Notes: generated by a model not told the origin, from the sequence alone. A stretch of DNA of 42,069 bases from an uncultured bacterium (GCA_900548225.1 URJM01000010.1:1-42069), one strand, 5' to 3'. Positions 22,352 through 31,197 are shown, counted from the first letter of the stretch. Translations and numbers: made by a program.

Positions 22352-24130
22352 AGAACGGGCAAGCGTCAGCTTTTGCATGCACATGGCGAATGCGAGGGGG
22401 TCGGGCTCGATCGCAGTGGTCCTGCATCCGACTTCATAGACCCCGGGCTTCGGGAAAACGAGGACGCCGATTTCCGACCGCGCGGTTGCATAGCAATACG
22501 AGCGGACGGGCTCGGTGGCCTCCAGCTTCGCACGGATTGTCTGGGCGCCGCAGAATACTTCGACAGTCCGCTTCCCGACCCACGGCATGGAGTGCCCCGA
22601 TTGGAATGTGACCAGGGAGACCTGGTAGCTTCCCGGCTGGGTGACCCTGATGCTCCATGTGATCGAGTCAGATGGATTATGCCAGTCCAGCGCACTTCCA
22701 TCGGCGCCGATGTGGAGATGTTGTTCACGCCTTACGAGTTCGGCGGCGACATCCAGCTGCGCAGTTCCGGGGATGGCCATCGGCTCGTCGCCGATATTCG
22801 CCCTCCCGAAGCAGGGCGCCAGTTCGGTGCCGTCGCCGTCGAGGAAGATATTCTGGTCGACGGCCGGGGTGTCGACGAAATCGACGGTGACCACGGGCAG
22901 CAGCTCCCCGGCATCGTATTCCGGGCGCAGGACGAGTGCGCCGGGAGCCTCCTCGCATGGGCAGCTGGCCGCGGCAATCCGCCCCTTTAGCCCGTGGATG
23001 ACGATGCTTTCGCGGAGCTCCCTGATGAAGAAGTTCAGCCTTTTGCCGGACTGGGTGCAGGAGCCCCACGCGAAGTCCTGGGGAAAGGGATTCGGCGTGG
23101 TTCCTGCGATGGCGCCCGGATGCCGTCTGTGCCAGCGTGCCAGCTCGTCCAGGACCTTGACTGTCCCGTCGGGGAACCGCCCCATGCCGTCGGGCCCGAT
23201 GTTCAACAGGAGATTTGCGTCCCTGTCGGCAAGCGCCGCCATCCGCTCCGCGATGAGCCGGGGGCTCTTCCAGTTCTGGTCGCTGTGCTTGAATCCCCAG
23301 GTGTCGTTCAAGGTGATTGGCGACTCGACGGGTTCAGAGGACCTGCCGTGCATATCCTGGTTGTCACCCAGGCTGGCGAAGTCGCGGAACCTGCTGTCCG
23401 GGCTGATTCTGCTGTTGATGACGCAGCCTGGCTGCAATCCGTGGATCATGTCGCTCAATTCGCGGCTTTCGTCCTCGGACATATTGAAGCCGCAGTCGCA
23501 CCAGAACTCGCATACCGGCCCGTAGCCGGTCAGCAGTTCACGCACCTGCGGCAGACACTTCTGGCGGAAGTAGCGCTGGAAATCCTTCCTGCCGTAGTCC
23601 GGGTAGTCCCAGTCGTTTCCCCAGGACATTCCGAAGAGATTCTTCGGCTGGTCCGGGCCTGGGTCCCGTCCGTCCGGGTGGTGCCAGTCCAGATTCTGCG
23701 AGTAGTAGATGCCGAGGGCGACGCCGTGGCGTCCGCACGCGTCGGCCAGTTCCCTCAGCGGGTCCCGTCCAAACGGTGTTGCATCGACGATGTTGAAGGA
23801 GTCCACCCTGGAGTGGTACATGGCGAAGCCATCGTGGTGTTTTGTGGTGAAGACGATATACTTCGCGCCCATGTCCGCGATGCGTCGAATCCACTCCTCC
23901 GCATCGAATCCCACGGGATTGAACCGTGCCGCCAGTTCGGCGTATTCCGCATTCGGTATGCGGAAATAGGACTGCGCCCATTCGCCGATATAGTCCATCT
24001 CGACGCCCTTCCAACGGCCGCCAAGCATGGAGTAAAGCCCCCAGTGGAAGAATATCCCCAGGCGGCGGCGCTTGAAGGCCTCGACGCGCATACGCTTCAG
24101 CTCGCCTGGATCACTGTCGTGAAAGGACAT
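22343..24130 (-). CDS. Alpha-L-fucosidase, GH29 family
   Basis: This is a retaining glycoside hydrolase that removes alpha-L-fucose from glycans. The protein is about 595 aa from the ATG at 24130 (MSFHDSDPGEL); a TTG at 24154 would add eight residues. GH29 landmarks are strong: GIFFHWGLYSMLGGRW near residues 25-40, YIVFTTKHHDGFAMYHS near 90-106, GVALGIYYSQNLDWHHP near 137-153, and EFWCDCGFN near 208-216, with Asp about 212 as the expected nucleophile. A C-terminal beta-sandwich (DSITWSIRVTQPGSYQV) follows. There is no signal peptide, so it should act in the cytoplasm on imported fucosides. It starts 33 bp after tgt on the same strand and seems an accessory gene attached to a housekeeping run; no fucose transporter or catabolic gene is nearby. 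Confidence 0.93.
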   Translation of the reverse strand: MSFHDSDPGELKRMRVEAFKRRRLGIFFHWGLYSMLGGRWKGVEMDYIGEWAQSYFRIPNAEYAELAARFNPVGFDAEEWIRRIADMGAKYIVFTTKHHDGFAMYHSRVDSFNIVDATPFGRDPLRELADACGRHGVALGIYYSQNLDWHHPDGRDPGPDQPKNLFGMSWGNDWDYPDYGRKDFQRYFRQKCLPQVRELLTGYGPVCEFWCDCGFNMSEDESRELSDMIHGLQPGCVINSRISPDSRFRDFASLGDNQDMHGRSSEPVESPITLNDTWGFKHSDQNWKSPRLIAERMAALADRDANLLLNIGPDGMGRFPDGTVKVLDELARWHRRHPGAIAGTTPNPFPQDFAWGSCTQSGKRLNFFIRELRESIVIHGLKGRIAAASCPCEEAPGALVLRPEYDAGELLPVVTVDFVDTPAVDQNIFLDGDGTELAPCFGRANIGDEPMAIPGTAQLDVAAELVRREQHLHIGADGSALDWHNPSDSITWSIRVTQPGSYQVSLVTFQSGHSMPWVGKRTVEVFCGAQTIRAKLEATEPVRSYCYATARSEIGVLVFPKPGVYEVGCRTTAIEPDPLAFAMCMQKLTLARSSQ

Positions 24131-24163
24131 TTCACAGAATCGCCGCCATTCCAATGGCGGGCT

Positions 24164-25276
24164 TCAAGTCGCCTCCGGATAGGCATCCAGAACCCTCTGC
24201 GCGAACTGCGGGAAGGTCCCCTCCTCCAGATGGAGCCTGGCCTGCCTTGCCAGTTCGAGGAAGAAGTGGAGGTTGTGGATTGTCATAAGCCGTGCGCCGA
24301 GGATTTCATTCACATGGAGCAGGTGCCTGATATACGCCTTCGTGTGGTGACGGCATGCGTAGCAGGTGCATCCCTCCTGGATTGGCGTGAAGTCCTCCTT
24401 GTATCGTGCGGCCTTGACGGGGATTGTCCCCGTCGGGGTGTATGCGCTGCCGTTTCTGCCCATGCGGGTGGGAAGCACGCAGTCGAACATGTCGATGCCG
24501 TTGAGGATGCCGATGACAATCTGTCTGGGCGTGCCGACGCCCATCAGGTAGTGCGGCTTCGAGACGGGCAGGACAGGCGCACAGTAGTTGAGCACGTCGA
24601 CCATGAGCTGCTCCGACTCCCCGACGGATACACCCCCGACGGCAATGCCGTCGAAGTCAAGCTTCTCAAGCTCCTGGACTGCGCGTTCACGCAGATCCCG
24701 GTAGGTGCTGCCCTGGGCGATTCCGAAGACGAGCTGTCCCTCCGCGCGTGGCTGTTCCCTGCATTGCGCCGCCCAGCGCAACGTCAGGTCCAGCGACCTT
24801 TCGGCCTCCTGGTGGGTTGCCGGCCAGTGGGTGCATTCGTCAAAGCACATGGCGATGTCGGATCCGATGCACTTTTGGATTGCCATGGACTCCTTCGGCC
24901 CCATGAAGAGCGGGCGTCCGTCGATATGGGACTGGAACTTGACGCCCTCGGGGGTGAGCTTGCGGAGTTTTGCAAGGGAGAAGACCTGGAATCCCCCTGA
25001 GTCCGTAAGGATGGGCTTCTGCCAGTTCATGAAGTTGTGGAGGCCCCCGGCCTTTTCCATGAGCTCCATGCCGGGGCGCAGGTTCAGGTGGTAGGTATTG
25101 CCGAGGATGATTTGCGCCCCCAGGTCCAGGAGTTCCTGGTTGCACATCGCCTTGACGGTGCCCTGGGTTCCCACGGGCATGAAAATCGGGGTTTCCACAT
25201 AGCCGTGCGCAGTCTTGAGCCGCCCCCTGCGCGCATGGCTCCCCGGGTCGTTCTTGAGGATTTCGAAGCAGGACAT
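24164..25276 (-). CDS. tgt: tRNA-guanine transglycosylase (queuine tRNA-ribosyltransferase)
   Basis: Tgt exchanges guanine 34 for preQ1 in the GUN anticodons of Asp, Asn, His and Tyr tRNAs during queuosine synthesis. The 370-aa length is normal. Catalytic features are visible: Asp92 in LTDSGGFQVFS, Asp262 in GIDMFDCVLPTR (the nucleophile position), and the zinc site with Cys303, Cys305 and Cys308 in GCTCYACRHH plus a later His in MTIHNLHFF. The substrate-binding loop GGVSVGE is present. GGAGGA precedes the ATG, which lies 5 nt after the ftsY stop, so the two are coupled. No queA, queC or queD gene is in the window. Confidence 0.98.
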   Translation of the reverse strand: MSCFEILKNDPGSHARRGRLKTAHGYVETPIFMPVGTQGTVKAMCNQELLDLGAQIILGNTYHLNLRPGMELMEKAGGLHNFMNWQKPILTDSGGFQVFSLAKLRKLTPEGVKFQSHIDGRPLFMGPKESMAIQKCIGSDIAMCFDECTHWPATHQEAERSLDLTLRWAAQCREQPRAEGQLVFGIAQGSTYRDLRERAVQELEKLDFDGIAVGGVSVGESEQLMVDVLNYCAPVLPVSKPHYLMGVGTPRQIVIGILNGIDMFDCVLPTRMGRNGSAYTPTGTIPVKAARYKEDFTPIQEGCTCYACRHHTKAYIRHLLHVNEILGARLMTIHNLHFFLELARQARLHLEEGTFPQFAQRVLDAYPEAT

Positions 25277-25281
25277 TCCGG

Positions 25282-26208
25282 CTACTCCTCCGTGGGCTTG
25301 AAGAGCGCCTTGGTGAAGTCCTCCGCATTGAAGGGCTGGAGGTCGTCGAGGGTTTCGCCAAGTCCGACAAAGCGCACTGGATATCCCAGCTCCTTGCGGA
25401 TTGCGACGACTACTCCTCCCCTGCCTGTGCCATCCAGCTTCGTAAGGACGAGCCCCGTAATGGGGAAGAGCTTTCCGAACTCCCGCGCCTGGGTTAGGGC
25501 GTTTGAGCCAATCGAGGAATCGACAGTCAGCCAGATTTCCTGGGGCGCGCCCGGCATGGCCTTGCCGGCTATGCGCTTCACCTTCTCAAGCTCCGCCATC
25601 AAGTCCCCGCGGGTGTGCTGCCGCCCCGCAGTGTCGATGATTACGTAGTCCGCCTTCTGGCTGAGCCCAGACTTGATTGCGTCAAACGCGACCGCCGCCG
25701 AGTCGCCGCCAAGCTTGCCCTCCACGACAGGGCAGTTGAGACGGCTCGCCCAGATTTGGAGCTGCGTTGCGCCAGCCGCGCGGAAGGTGTCCCCCGCGCC
25801 CAGGACGACCTTCCTGCCATTCTGGAGGAAGTAGTGCGCCAGCTTTGCAATCGAGGTGGTCTTGCCTGAGCCATTCACCCCGACCATGAGGATGACGGTT
25901 GGCTCGCCCTCCGACTTGTGGACTGGGGGGACGCTCGCGTCATCCAGAATGGAGAGGATCTTTTCTGAGCACGCCTCGTTGATGTCGGCGCCGGTGGCGA
26001 TAAGCCCCCGGGCGTAGCGGTCCTTCAGGTCGTCAATCAACTCCTTTGTGACAACGGGCCCCAGGTCGGTGGAAATCAGGATTTCCTCGAGCTTCCTGTA
26101 GGTGTCGTCATCCCACTGTTTGACGTCAGTGAAGAGGCCCGATATGCCTCTCTGGATTGCGGTGCTGGTCTTCTGGAGACCCTTCTTGAAGAAACTGAAA
26201 AGGGACAT
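25282..26208 (-). CDS. ftsY: Signal recognition particle receptor FtsY
   Basis: FtsY is the SRP receptor GTPase that docks ribosome-nascent chain complexes at the inner membrane. The 308-aa protein is the short NG form. The N domain helical bundle is at about residues 1-95, then the GTPase domain with P-loop GVNGSGKTT at 110-118, IDTAGRQHTRGDLMAEL (G3), VLTKLDGTGRGG (G4), and the closing block FVGLGETLDDLQPFNAEDF. The acidic A domain of E. coli FtsY is absent; membrane contact would rely on the amphipathic N-terminus (MSLFSFFKKGLQKT). It lies 39 bp after nusB and 5 bp before tgt. Confidence 0.98.
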   Translation of the reverse strand: MSLFSFFKKGLQKTSTAIQRGISGLFTDVKQWDDDTYRKLEEILISTDLGPVVTKELIDDLKDRYARGLIATGADINEACSEKILSILDDASVPPVHKSEGEPTVILMVGVNGSGKTTSIAKLAHYFLQNGRKVVLGAGDTFRAAGATQLQIWASRLNCPVVEGKLGGDSAAVAFDAIKSGLSQKADYVIIDTAGRQHTRGDLMAELEKVKRIAGKAMPGAPQEIWLTVDSSIGSNALTQAREFGKLFPITGLVLTKLDGTGRGGVVVAIRKELGYPVRFVGLGETLDDLQPFNAEDFTKALFKPTEE

Positions 26209-26247
26209 TGGTCGCTGATGGATTGGTTCTGATGCCGTTGGCAGCCT

Positions 26248-26853
26248 CTACTTGCCGCCGAGGACAAGGGGCTCCTGCTCGATTATGCGGCGGATGCGGT
26301 CAAGAACGCCGTTCACAAATCTCCAGGAGTCCTTCTGGCCGAAATCGTGCGCCATTTCGACGGCTTCGTTGATTGCGATTCCAGGGGATATCACGGGATC
26401 CGCATGCCTCATCTCGTAGACCGCCAGACGGAGAAGGTTGCGGTCGACTTCGTTGATGCGGTGCAAGTCCCAGTTCGTGGCGGCCGCGGAAATCATCGTG
26501 TCAATCTCGCGGCGGTGGGAGTCTACGCCCCGGGCAAGCTTCCTGGCGCGTGTCCAGGCCTTGCGGAATATCTCCGAGGTGACGCCGCACTTGAACTCCT
26601 CGCGGACAAGGGTGTTCATGCCGCCGAGGAACTCGACGTCGCCGCCAGGCTCGCCGGAGGCGGAGAGCGCGGCGGACTCCTCCGCGCAGATGCTCTCCCA
26701 GCCGCCTACGATGTCCATCGCGTAGAGGAGCATTAGCGCCATGCGGCGGCTGATTGTCCGCTGGAGCTTGAAGGTGACATTGGCCGCGCTCTTCCGGGGG
26801 CGGTCTCCCGCGCCGACTTCCTTGGCGTCGGCATCGTTCTTAACGGGGCTCAT
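26248..26853 (-). CDS. nusB: Transcription antitermination factor NusB
   Basis: NusB binds boxA RNA with NusE (S10) and supports rRNA antitermination. The 201-aa protein is longer than the usual 140 residues because of a basic N-terminal extension of about 30 residues and a central insertion near residues 60-90. The NusB fold is recognised by RRMALMLLYAMDI near 36-48 and the C-terminal half: INEVDRNLLRLAVYEM followed by GIAINEAVEMAHDFGQKDSWRFVNGVLD. The latter is a close match to the family signature. It lies 6 bp after ribH, an arrangement (ribH-nusB) conserved in very many bacteria. Confidence 0.96.
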   Translation of the reverse strand: MSPVKNDADAKEVGAGDRPRKSAANVTFKLQRTISRRMALMLLYAMDIVGGWESICAEESAALSASGEPGGDVEFLGGMNTLVREEFKCGVTSEIFRKAWTRARKLARGVDSHRREIDTMISAAATNWDLHRINEVDRNLLRLAVYEMRHADPVISPGIAINEAVEMAHDFGQKDSWRFVNGVLDRIRRIIEQEPLVLGGK

Positions 26854-26859
26854 GGCGGC

Positions 26860-27351
26860 TTACTTCCTGCTGGCCCTGGGAAGTCCCTTGAGGAGGTTGG
26901 CCATCTCGATGGCGGTGGTCGCCGCACTCGCGCCGCGGTTGCCGGCCTTGCTGCCACTGCGCTCAATCGCCTGCTCGATGTTCTCGGTGGTGACGACGCC
27001 GTAGACGACGGGGACGCCAGTCGCCAGCGAAATCTGGGAATAGGCCTTTGAGACCTCGGCGTTGATCATGGTCGCATGCTGGGTGGCTCCCTGGATGACG
27101 ACGCCAAGCCCGATGAGCGCGTCGAACTTGCCCGACTGGGCCATCTTCTGGATCACGAGGGGGGTCTCGAAGGAGCCTGGCACCCACGCCACGGTGATGT
27201 CCTCGGCCTTGGCGCCATGGCGCAGAAGCGCGTCCTCCGCGCCGCTGAGAAGCTGTTCGACGAAGATGCTGTTGAAACGTGCGCAGACGATGCCGACCTT
27301 GAGGTTGGTCGCGTCCATCCTGCCTTCGATGACATTGGTCACTTTGCTCAT
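26860..27351 (-). CDS. ribH: 6,7-dimethyl-8-ribityllumazine synthase
   Basis: This enzyme condenses 5-amino-6-ribitylaminouracil with 3,4-dihydroxy-2-butanone 4-phosphate, the penultimate riboflavin step. The 163-aa length is normal. Substrate-binding motifs are present: ARFNSIFVEQLLSGA near residues 24-38, WVPGSFETPLVIQKMA near 56-71, GVVIQGATQHATMIN with the catalytic His near position 88-92, and the phosphate-binding SGSKAGNRGASAA near 132-144. A good Shine-Dalgarno sequence (AGGAGA) precedes the ATG. It follows ribBA after 59 bp and precedes nusB. Confidence 0.98.
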   Translation of the reverse strand: MSKVTNVIEGRMDATNLKVGIVCARFNSIFVEQLLSGAEDALLRHGAKAEDITVAWVPGSFETPLVIQKMAQSGKFDALIGLGVVIQGATQHATMINAEVSKAYSQISLATGVPVVYGVVTTENIEQAIERSGSKAGNRGASAATTAIEMANLLKGLPRASRK

Positions 27352-27410
27352 TTCTCTTTCTCCTGTCCTGGGTTTTAGTTCACTGTAGGAAACTGTCCTT
27401 GAAATGGATG

Positions 27411-28598
27411 CTAGATGAGGTGTTCCATGCGGTCCCTCTTGGTGTCGAGGTACTCCTTGTCGTAGGCGTTTGCCTCCATCACCAGGGGGACCCTCTCGGA
27501 AATCTCGAGGCCGTACCCGTCCAGCCCCGCAATCTTCCTAGGATTGTTGGTAAGAAGCCGTATGCTCTTGACTCCCAGGAACTTGATGATTTCGGCGCCC
27601 AGCCCGTACTCCCGGAGGTCCGGCGCAAACCCCAGGCGCACATTGGCGTCAACGGTGTCAAGCCCGCGCTCCTGGAGATGGTATGCATGGAGCTTGTTCG
27701 CAAGCCCGATCCCGCGGCCCTCCTGGCGCATGTAGACCAGGATTCCGCACTCCTCCTTCGCAATCATGCGCATGGCGGTGTCAAGCTGGCTGCCGCAGTC
27801 GCAACGGCACGAATGGAAGACGTCGCCGGTCAGACACTCGCTGTGGACACGGCAGAGGACATTCTCCTTGCCGGCGACATCGCCGTGGACGAGGGCCAGG
27901 TGCTCCTGCCCGTTTGTCCGCGCCGTGAAGCAGTAGAGGTCGAATTCCCCGTATGCGGTGGGCAGCTTGACGGTCTCCGCCAGTTCGACGAGGCGTTCGT
28001 TCTGCCTGCGGAAGGCGATGATGTCTGCGACGCATCCCATCTTCAGGCCGTGCTTCTCCGCGAACTTCTCGAGGTCGGGGAGGCGCGCCATCGTGCCGTC
28101 CTCGTTCATGATTTCGCAGATTGCGCTGGCCTGCGTAAGCCCGGCCAGGTGCATCAGGTCGAGGGACGCCTCGGTATGCCCCGCACGGACCAGGACGCCG
28201 CCCTGCCGCCCCATCAGCGGGAAGACGTGCCCCGGGGAGTGGAAGGCATCCGCCGTCTTCGTCGGGTCCGCAAGCGCCCTGATTGTCTTCGCCCGGTCGA
28301 ATGCGCTGATTCCAGTGGTAGTGCCGTCGTTTGCGTCGACGCTCACCGTGAAGCAGGTGCCCATTGGGTCGGTGTTCCTGACCATTTCGCCGACGCCGAT
28401 TTCGACTGCCCGTTCACGTGTGATTGGCGCACAGAGGAGGCCGCGGGCGTTTGTCACCATGAAATTGACGGTTTCAGGCGTCACCAGCTCTGCGGCCGCA
28501 ATCAGGTCGCCTTCGTTTTCGCGCCCCGCATCGTCGGTGATGATTATCATCCGTCCCTGGCGGAGTTCCTGGAGCAGTTCTTCAATCGGGCTGAACAT
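27411..28598 (-). CDS. ribBA: Bifunctional 3,4-dihydroxy-2-butanone-4-phosphate synthase / GTP cyclohydrolase II
   Basis: The enzyme supplies both precursors of riboflavin. The 395-aa protein has an N-terminal RibB domain (about 1-200) with DDAGRENEGDLIAAAE, TVSVDANDGTTTGIS and GHVFPLMGRQGGVLVRAGHTEAS as the catalytic segments. The C-terminal RibA domain (about 205-395) has zinc ligands in SECLTGDVFHSCRCDCGSQL and the active-site MRQEGRGIGLANKLHAY. Both domains look intact. The ATG has no Shine-Dalgarno sequence and is 59 bp downstream of the nitroreductase-like gene. No FMN riboswitch is recognisable in this short gap. Riboflavin synthase (ribE) and ribD are not in the window. Confidence 0.98.
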   Translation of the reverse strand: MFSPIEELLQELRQGRMIIITDDAGRENEGDLIAAAELVTPETVNFMVTNARGLLCAPITRERAVEIGVGEMVRNTDPMGTCFTVSVDANDGTTTGISAFDRAKTIRALADPTKTADAFHSPGHVFPLMGRQGGVLVRAGHTEASLDLMHLAGLTQASAICEIMNEDGTMARLPDLEKFAEKHGLKMGCVADIIAFRRQNERLVELAETVKLPTAYGEFDLYCFTARTNGQEHLALVHGDVAGKENVLCRVHSECLTGDVFHSCRCDCGSQLDTAMRMIAKEECGILVYMRQEGRGIGLANKLHAYHLQERGLDTVDANVRLGFAPDLREYGLGAEIIKFLGVKSIRLLTNNPRKIAGLDGYGLEISERVPLVMEANAYDKEYLDTKRDRMEHLI

Positions 28599-28657
28599 TG
28601 TGGCTAATGGGTATGGGGTAGTGGGATTGTGCGAAAACTCAGGCCAGCCGCGCGGCC

Positions 28658-29287
28658 TTAGCGGACGGGCTTCTTGCCGAGAATCATCGTCAGGAAGGGC
28701 CTCCTGGTGGCGGGAAGCGAAAGCGCCTCCGCGATTCCAGCCGCGTCAAGCGAACCGGCGCAAAGCGCGTTCAACCCCTCGGAGGCCGCGTAGAGGTAGA
28801 TGTTCTGGCAGATGGCGCCAGCCTCGACCCCCAGCATGAAGTCGCCGTTCCCGGGTATGTCGTTGAAGATGGTGGTGTCGGCCACGAGGAGGACGGTTGC
28901 TCCGGCCGCGGGGCCGAGGGTCTTGCGTCCTTCGGCCATCGCCCGTATGTCCTTGTCCAGGACCTTCGTAAGGGTCCCGTTTTTGTTGTCATACTGCATA
29001 ACTCCTTGCGCTGTAAGGAGATACAGTGTAAAAGCGTGGCGGTTCAGCGCCGCGGGGACGGTCAACTTGCCGTCGTCACGGTTGACTCCGTATGCGGACC
29101 AGAGGAGGTTTGCGAGCTGTTGTTCGGAGAGCGGCTCGTCATCGAACACCCGTGTGCTCTGGCGGTTTTGGAGGAGTTCCTGCAGGTTTGACTTTCCAGG
29201 GATTTGGGGTTTTGGGAGCTGGATTGTGCTTTCGGCTGCCATGGCTGTGATGCAGAGAAATGCCGCGATGAGTGCGTATGCTTTCAT
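28658..29287 (-). CDS. Exported nitroreductase-like (SagB-type) FMN-dependent protein
   Basis: This 209-aa protein belongs to the nitroreductase/SagB oxidoreductase superfamily, which binds FMN as a dimer. The fold is suggested by LLQNRQSTRVFDDEPLSEQQLANLLWSAYG (about 38-67), VPAALNRHAFTLYLL (about 77-91), and GAICQNIYLYAASEGLNALCAGS near 150-172. Short C-terminal motifs follow (MILGKKPVR). It begins with a plausible signal peptide (MKAYALIAAFLCITAMAAES), so it may act outside the cytoplasm. It lies directly before ribBA and ribH, so flavin supply and a flavin enzyme share a run. The substrate is unknown. The ATG lacks a Shine-Dalgarno sequence and lies 26 bp after the MlaA-hydrolase gene. 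Confidence 0.85.
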   Translation of the reverse strand: MKAYALIAAFLCITAMAAESTIQLPKPQIPGKSNLQELLQNRQSTRVFDDEPLSEQQLANLLWSAYGVNRDDGKLTVPAALNRHAFTLYLLTAQGVMQYDNKNGTLTKVLDKDIRAMAEGRKTLGPAAGATVLLVADTTIFNDIPGNGDFMLGVEAGAICQNIYLYAASEGLNALCAGSLDAAGIAEALSLPATRRPFLTMILGKKPVR

Positions 29288-29313
29288 GGTAGTGGTTGGC
29301 TTGGTTGGTGTTT

Positions 29314-31197
29314 CTAGTCCAGCAGGACCTTTACGAGTGCCTGCTGGTATTCGGGCATTGCCATTGTCCCGAGATGTCCTCCCCTGTCAAAGAGGGTGCA
29401 TCTGGAGCCAAAGGTGCCTTCATACCATTCGAGGTCTCTTTCGTTGATGAGGAAGTCGTTGCGGTTCTGGAAGACGAATGTGTTGTCGGCGTCGCGGAGT
29501 TCCTCGGTCAGTGCGTCAAGTCGGCATGCCGCGCCCATTGCATCGAAGTCCGTTTCGCTGCCGTTGCGGAGATACCACGCCGCGAGAATCTTGTTGATGT
29601 AGTCGTCGTATGTGAAGCCGAGAGCCTCCGCGAAGAAGTTGTTTCGGTGGAAATAGGCACGGGGATTCTCCTGGAAGACTCCGCTCGGGGAACGCCGCTC
29701 CAATGCCTGGAGGGTTGCGACCTGCCTTGTACGCATGTAGATTCCCATCAGGTAACGGGACTCTTCCCGTGTGACTGGCATCGGGGCGGGTTGTTCCCCC
29801 TCCAGGCACTGCCCCATCCAGATGCTGAGGCGGTCGACCATGGTCTCGACCCGCGCATTGCACTCTTCGTCGCTCCCCCAGGATTCCGGGATTGCGGCCA
29901 TGCGGTCCACGGTCCGGAGCGCCTCCTGCGGGTCGAAGGGCGGGTTGATGGCGAGATACCTGTCGACAGGGAGGGGGGCGACCGTGCCTCTCTTCTGGGC
30001 CGCCACCAGGTGCAGAAGGTTCAGCCCCCCCAGCGAGTATCCAAGCATGACACAACGCTGCCCCTCGGGAATCCTGTAGTGTTCGCGGTAGTCCGCAATC
30101 GCCGCGTCCACCACTGGCGCAAGGAGTTTCGCGTCTTCATAGAGGACTCCCGGCGGCGCGTCGGTGGAGAGCCCCTCGAAGTAGTCCGGGGTGAATGTGG
30201 AGGAGAGGGCGAGGGTGTCGCACCCGTGCCCCCGGAAGAGTTCCGCCAGGGCTGCCACTTCCAGCGAGTTCCTGTGGCTTCCAATGCCGGGGAGTATCAC
30301 CACGAGGGTCGATGCGTTCCTCGAGGGATAGCATGTGTATGGGACGACGCTCCCGTCGGCGGTCTTCACCTTTCTCTGCCGCGCCTTGTAGAAGAATTCG
30401 GGCTTGCCGGGAGCCAGCATCAGGATTCCGAACGAGTCGTCCGGATCCGGGTCTTCCAGCTTGGGGACGGGCTTGAACTTGAGTTCGGGATCCAGTCCCA
30501 CAAGGGCGCTGAACTTGAAGAGCTCGTAGTCGTTGTATTGGGTGCTGAAGAGGGTGTACAGGCTCGCTTCGCTCCTGGTGATCGTGTTGCCCTCAAGGAT
30601 TGCGTTGACAATGGTGGCATCGTCCGAGGATAGGAGAAGCCTGGGGATGTTCAGGGGAAAGTCGGCGACCTTGCCAGCCGCGTCCCGCAGGGTTCCAGGT
30701 CCCAGGAAGGGCAGGTTGAGGTAGCACCCCTTGCCGATTCCCCACTTGGCGAAGGTGTCTCCGAAGGAGGTGTCCTGCCGTGGCATTCCCCATTTCGTGG
30801 CGGGGTCCCAAAGGCCGAGGATTCCAGCCGTGGTATTGGTCGCAAAGCGCTTGGTGTCATTCCAGCTGGCCGATAAATCCCCCTGGAGAAGGTGGTTGAC
30901 TACGCGCAGTGGATATCCCAGGTTGTCGCTGAAGTTCGAAAGCCCGGTTCGCAGGAAATCGGGTGTCAGCGCACGCCAGACCTGCGCGGCCGGGTGGACG
31001 ACTGCATTCTCGACTCCCTGGTTGAAGTCCTGCACGACGCGGTTGTATCCCTCCAGCGGATCGGAGGTGCGCTGGAGAAGCGCCGCGCTGCCCCTCGGCG
31101 CATAGAGGGCGGTCTTGTCCGTCACACAGGATGCGCCAAAGGACAATAGAAGGAACGCGAGGAATAGGATTTGCAGGGTATTCCTGTGGCGGGACAT
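29314..31197 (-). CDS. MlaA family lipoprotein fused to an alpha/beta hydrolase domain
   Basis: This 627-aa exported protein joins two functions. The N-terminus is a lipoprotein-type signal (LLLSFGASC, Cys24). Residues about 45-245 are a clear MlaA/VacJ domain: DPLEGYNRVVQDFNQGV, then SNFSDNLGYPLRVVNHLLQG, DTKRFATNTTAGILGLWDPA and LGPGTLRD. MlaA sits in the outer membrane and removes phospholipids from the outer leaflet. Residues about 280-627 form an alpha/beta hydrolase: VVILPGIGSHRNS (oxyanion region), the nucleophile elbow GYSLGG with Ser387, a probable acid Asp581 in NRNDFL, and His608 in RGGHLG. The triad order is canonical. A lipase or esterase acting on lipids handled by the MlaA half is a reasonable inference, not shown. 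No mlaBCDEF genes are near. The frame is continuous throughout. Confidence 0.88.
   Translation of the reverse strand: MSRHRNTLQILFLAFLLLSFGASCVTDKTALYAPRGSAALLQRTSDPLEGYNRVVQDFNQGVENAVVHPAAQVWRALTPDFLRTGLSNFSDNLGYPLRVVNHLLQGDLSASWNDTKRFATNTTAGILGLWDPATKWGMPRQDTSFGDTFAKWGIGKGCYLNLPFLGPGTLRDAAGKVADFPLNIPRLLLSSDDATIVNAILEGNTITRSEASLYTLFSTQYNDYELFKFSALVGLDPELKFKPVPKLEDPDPDDSFGILMLAPGKPEFFYKARQRKVKTADGSVVPYTCYPSRNASTLVVILPGIGSHRNSLEVAALAELFRGHGCDTLALSSTFTPDYFEGLSTDAPPGVLYEDAKLLAPVVDAAIADYREHYRIPEGQRCVMLGYSLGGLNLLHLVAAQKRGTVAPLPVDRYLAINPPFDPQEALRTVDRMAAIPESWGSDEECNARVETMVDRLSIWMGQCLEGEQPAPMPVTREESRYLMGIYMRTRQVATLQALERRSPSGVFQENPRAYFHRNNFFAEALGFTYDDYINKILAAWYLRNGSETDFDAMGAACRLDALTEELRDADNTFVFQNRNDFLINERDLEWYEGTFGSRCTLFDRGGHLGTMAMPEYQQALVKVLLD

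Noticed and set aside
22994..25000. Very long plus-strand open frame (668 codons) opposite the fucosidase and tgt genes
   Set aside because: Both opposite-strand genes have intact active sites, so this is an antisense shadow in GC-rich DNA.
28599..28657. FMN riboswitch before ribBA
   Set aside because: The 59-bp gap is too short for the aptamer and shows no conserved RFN elements.
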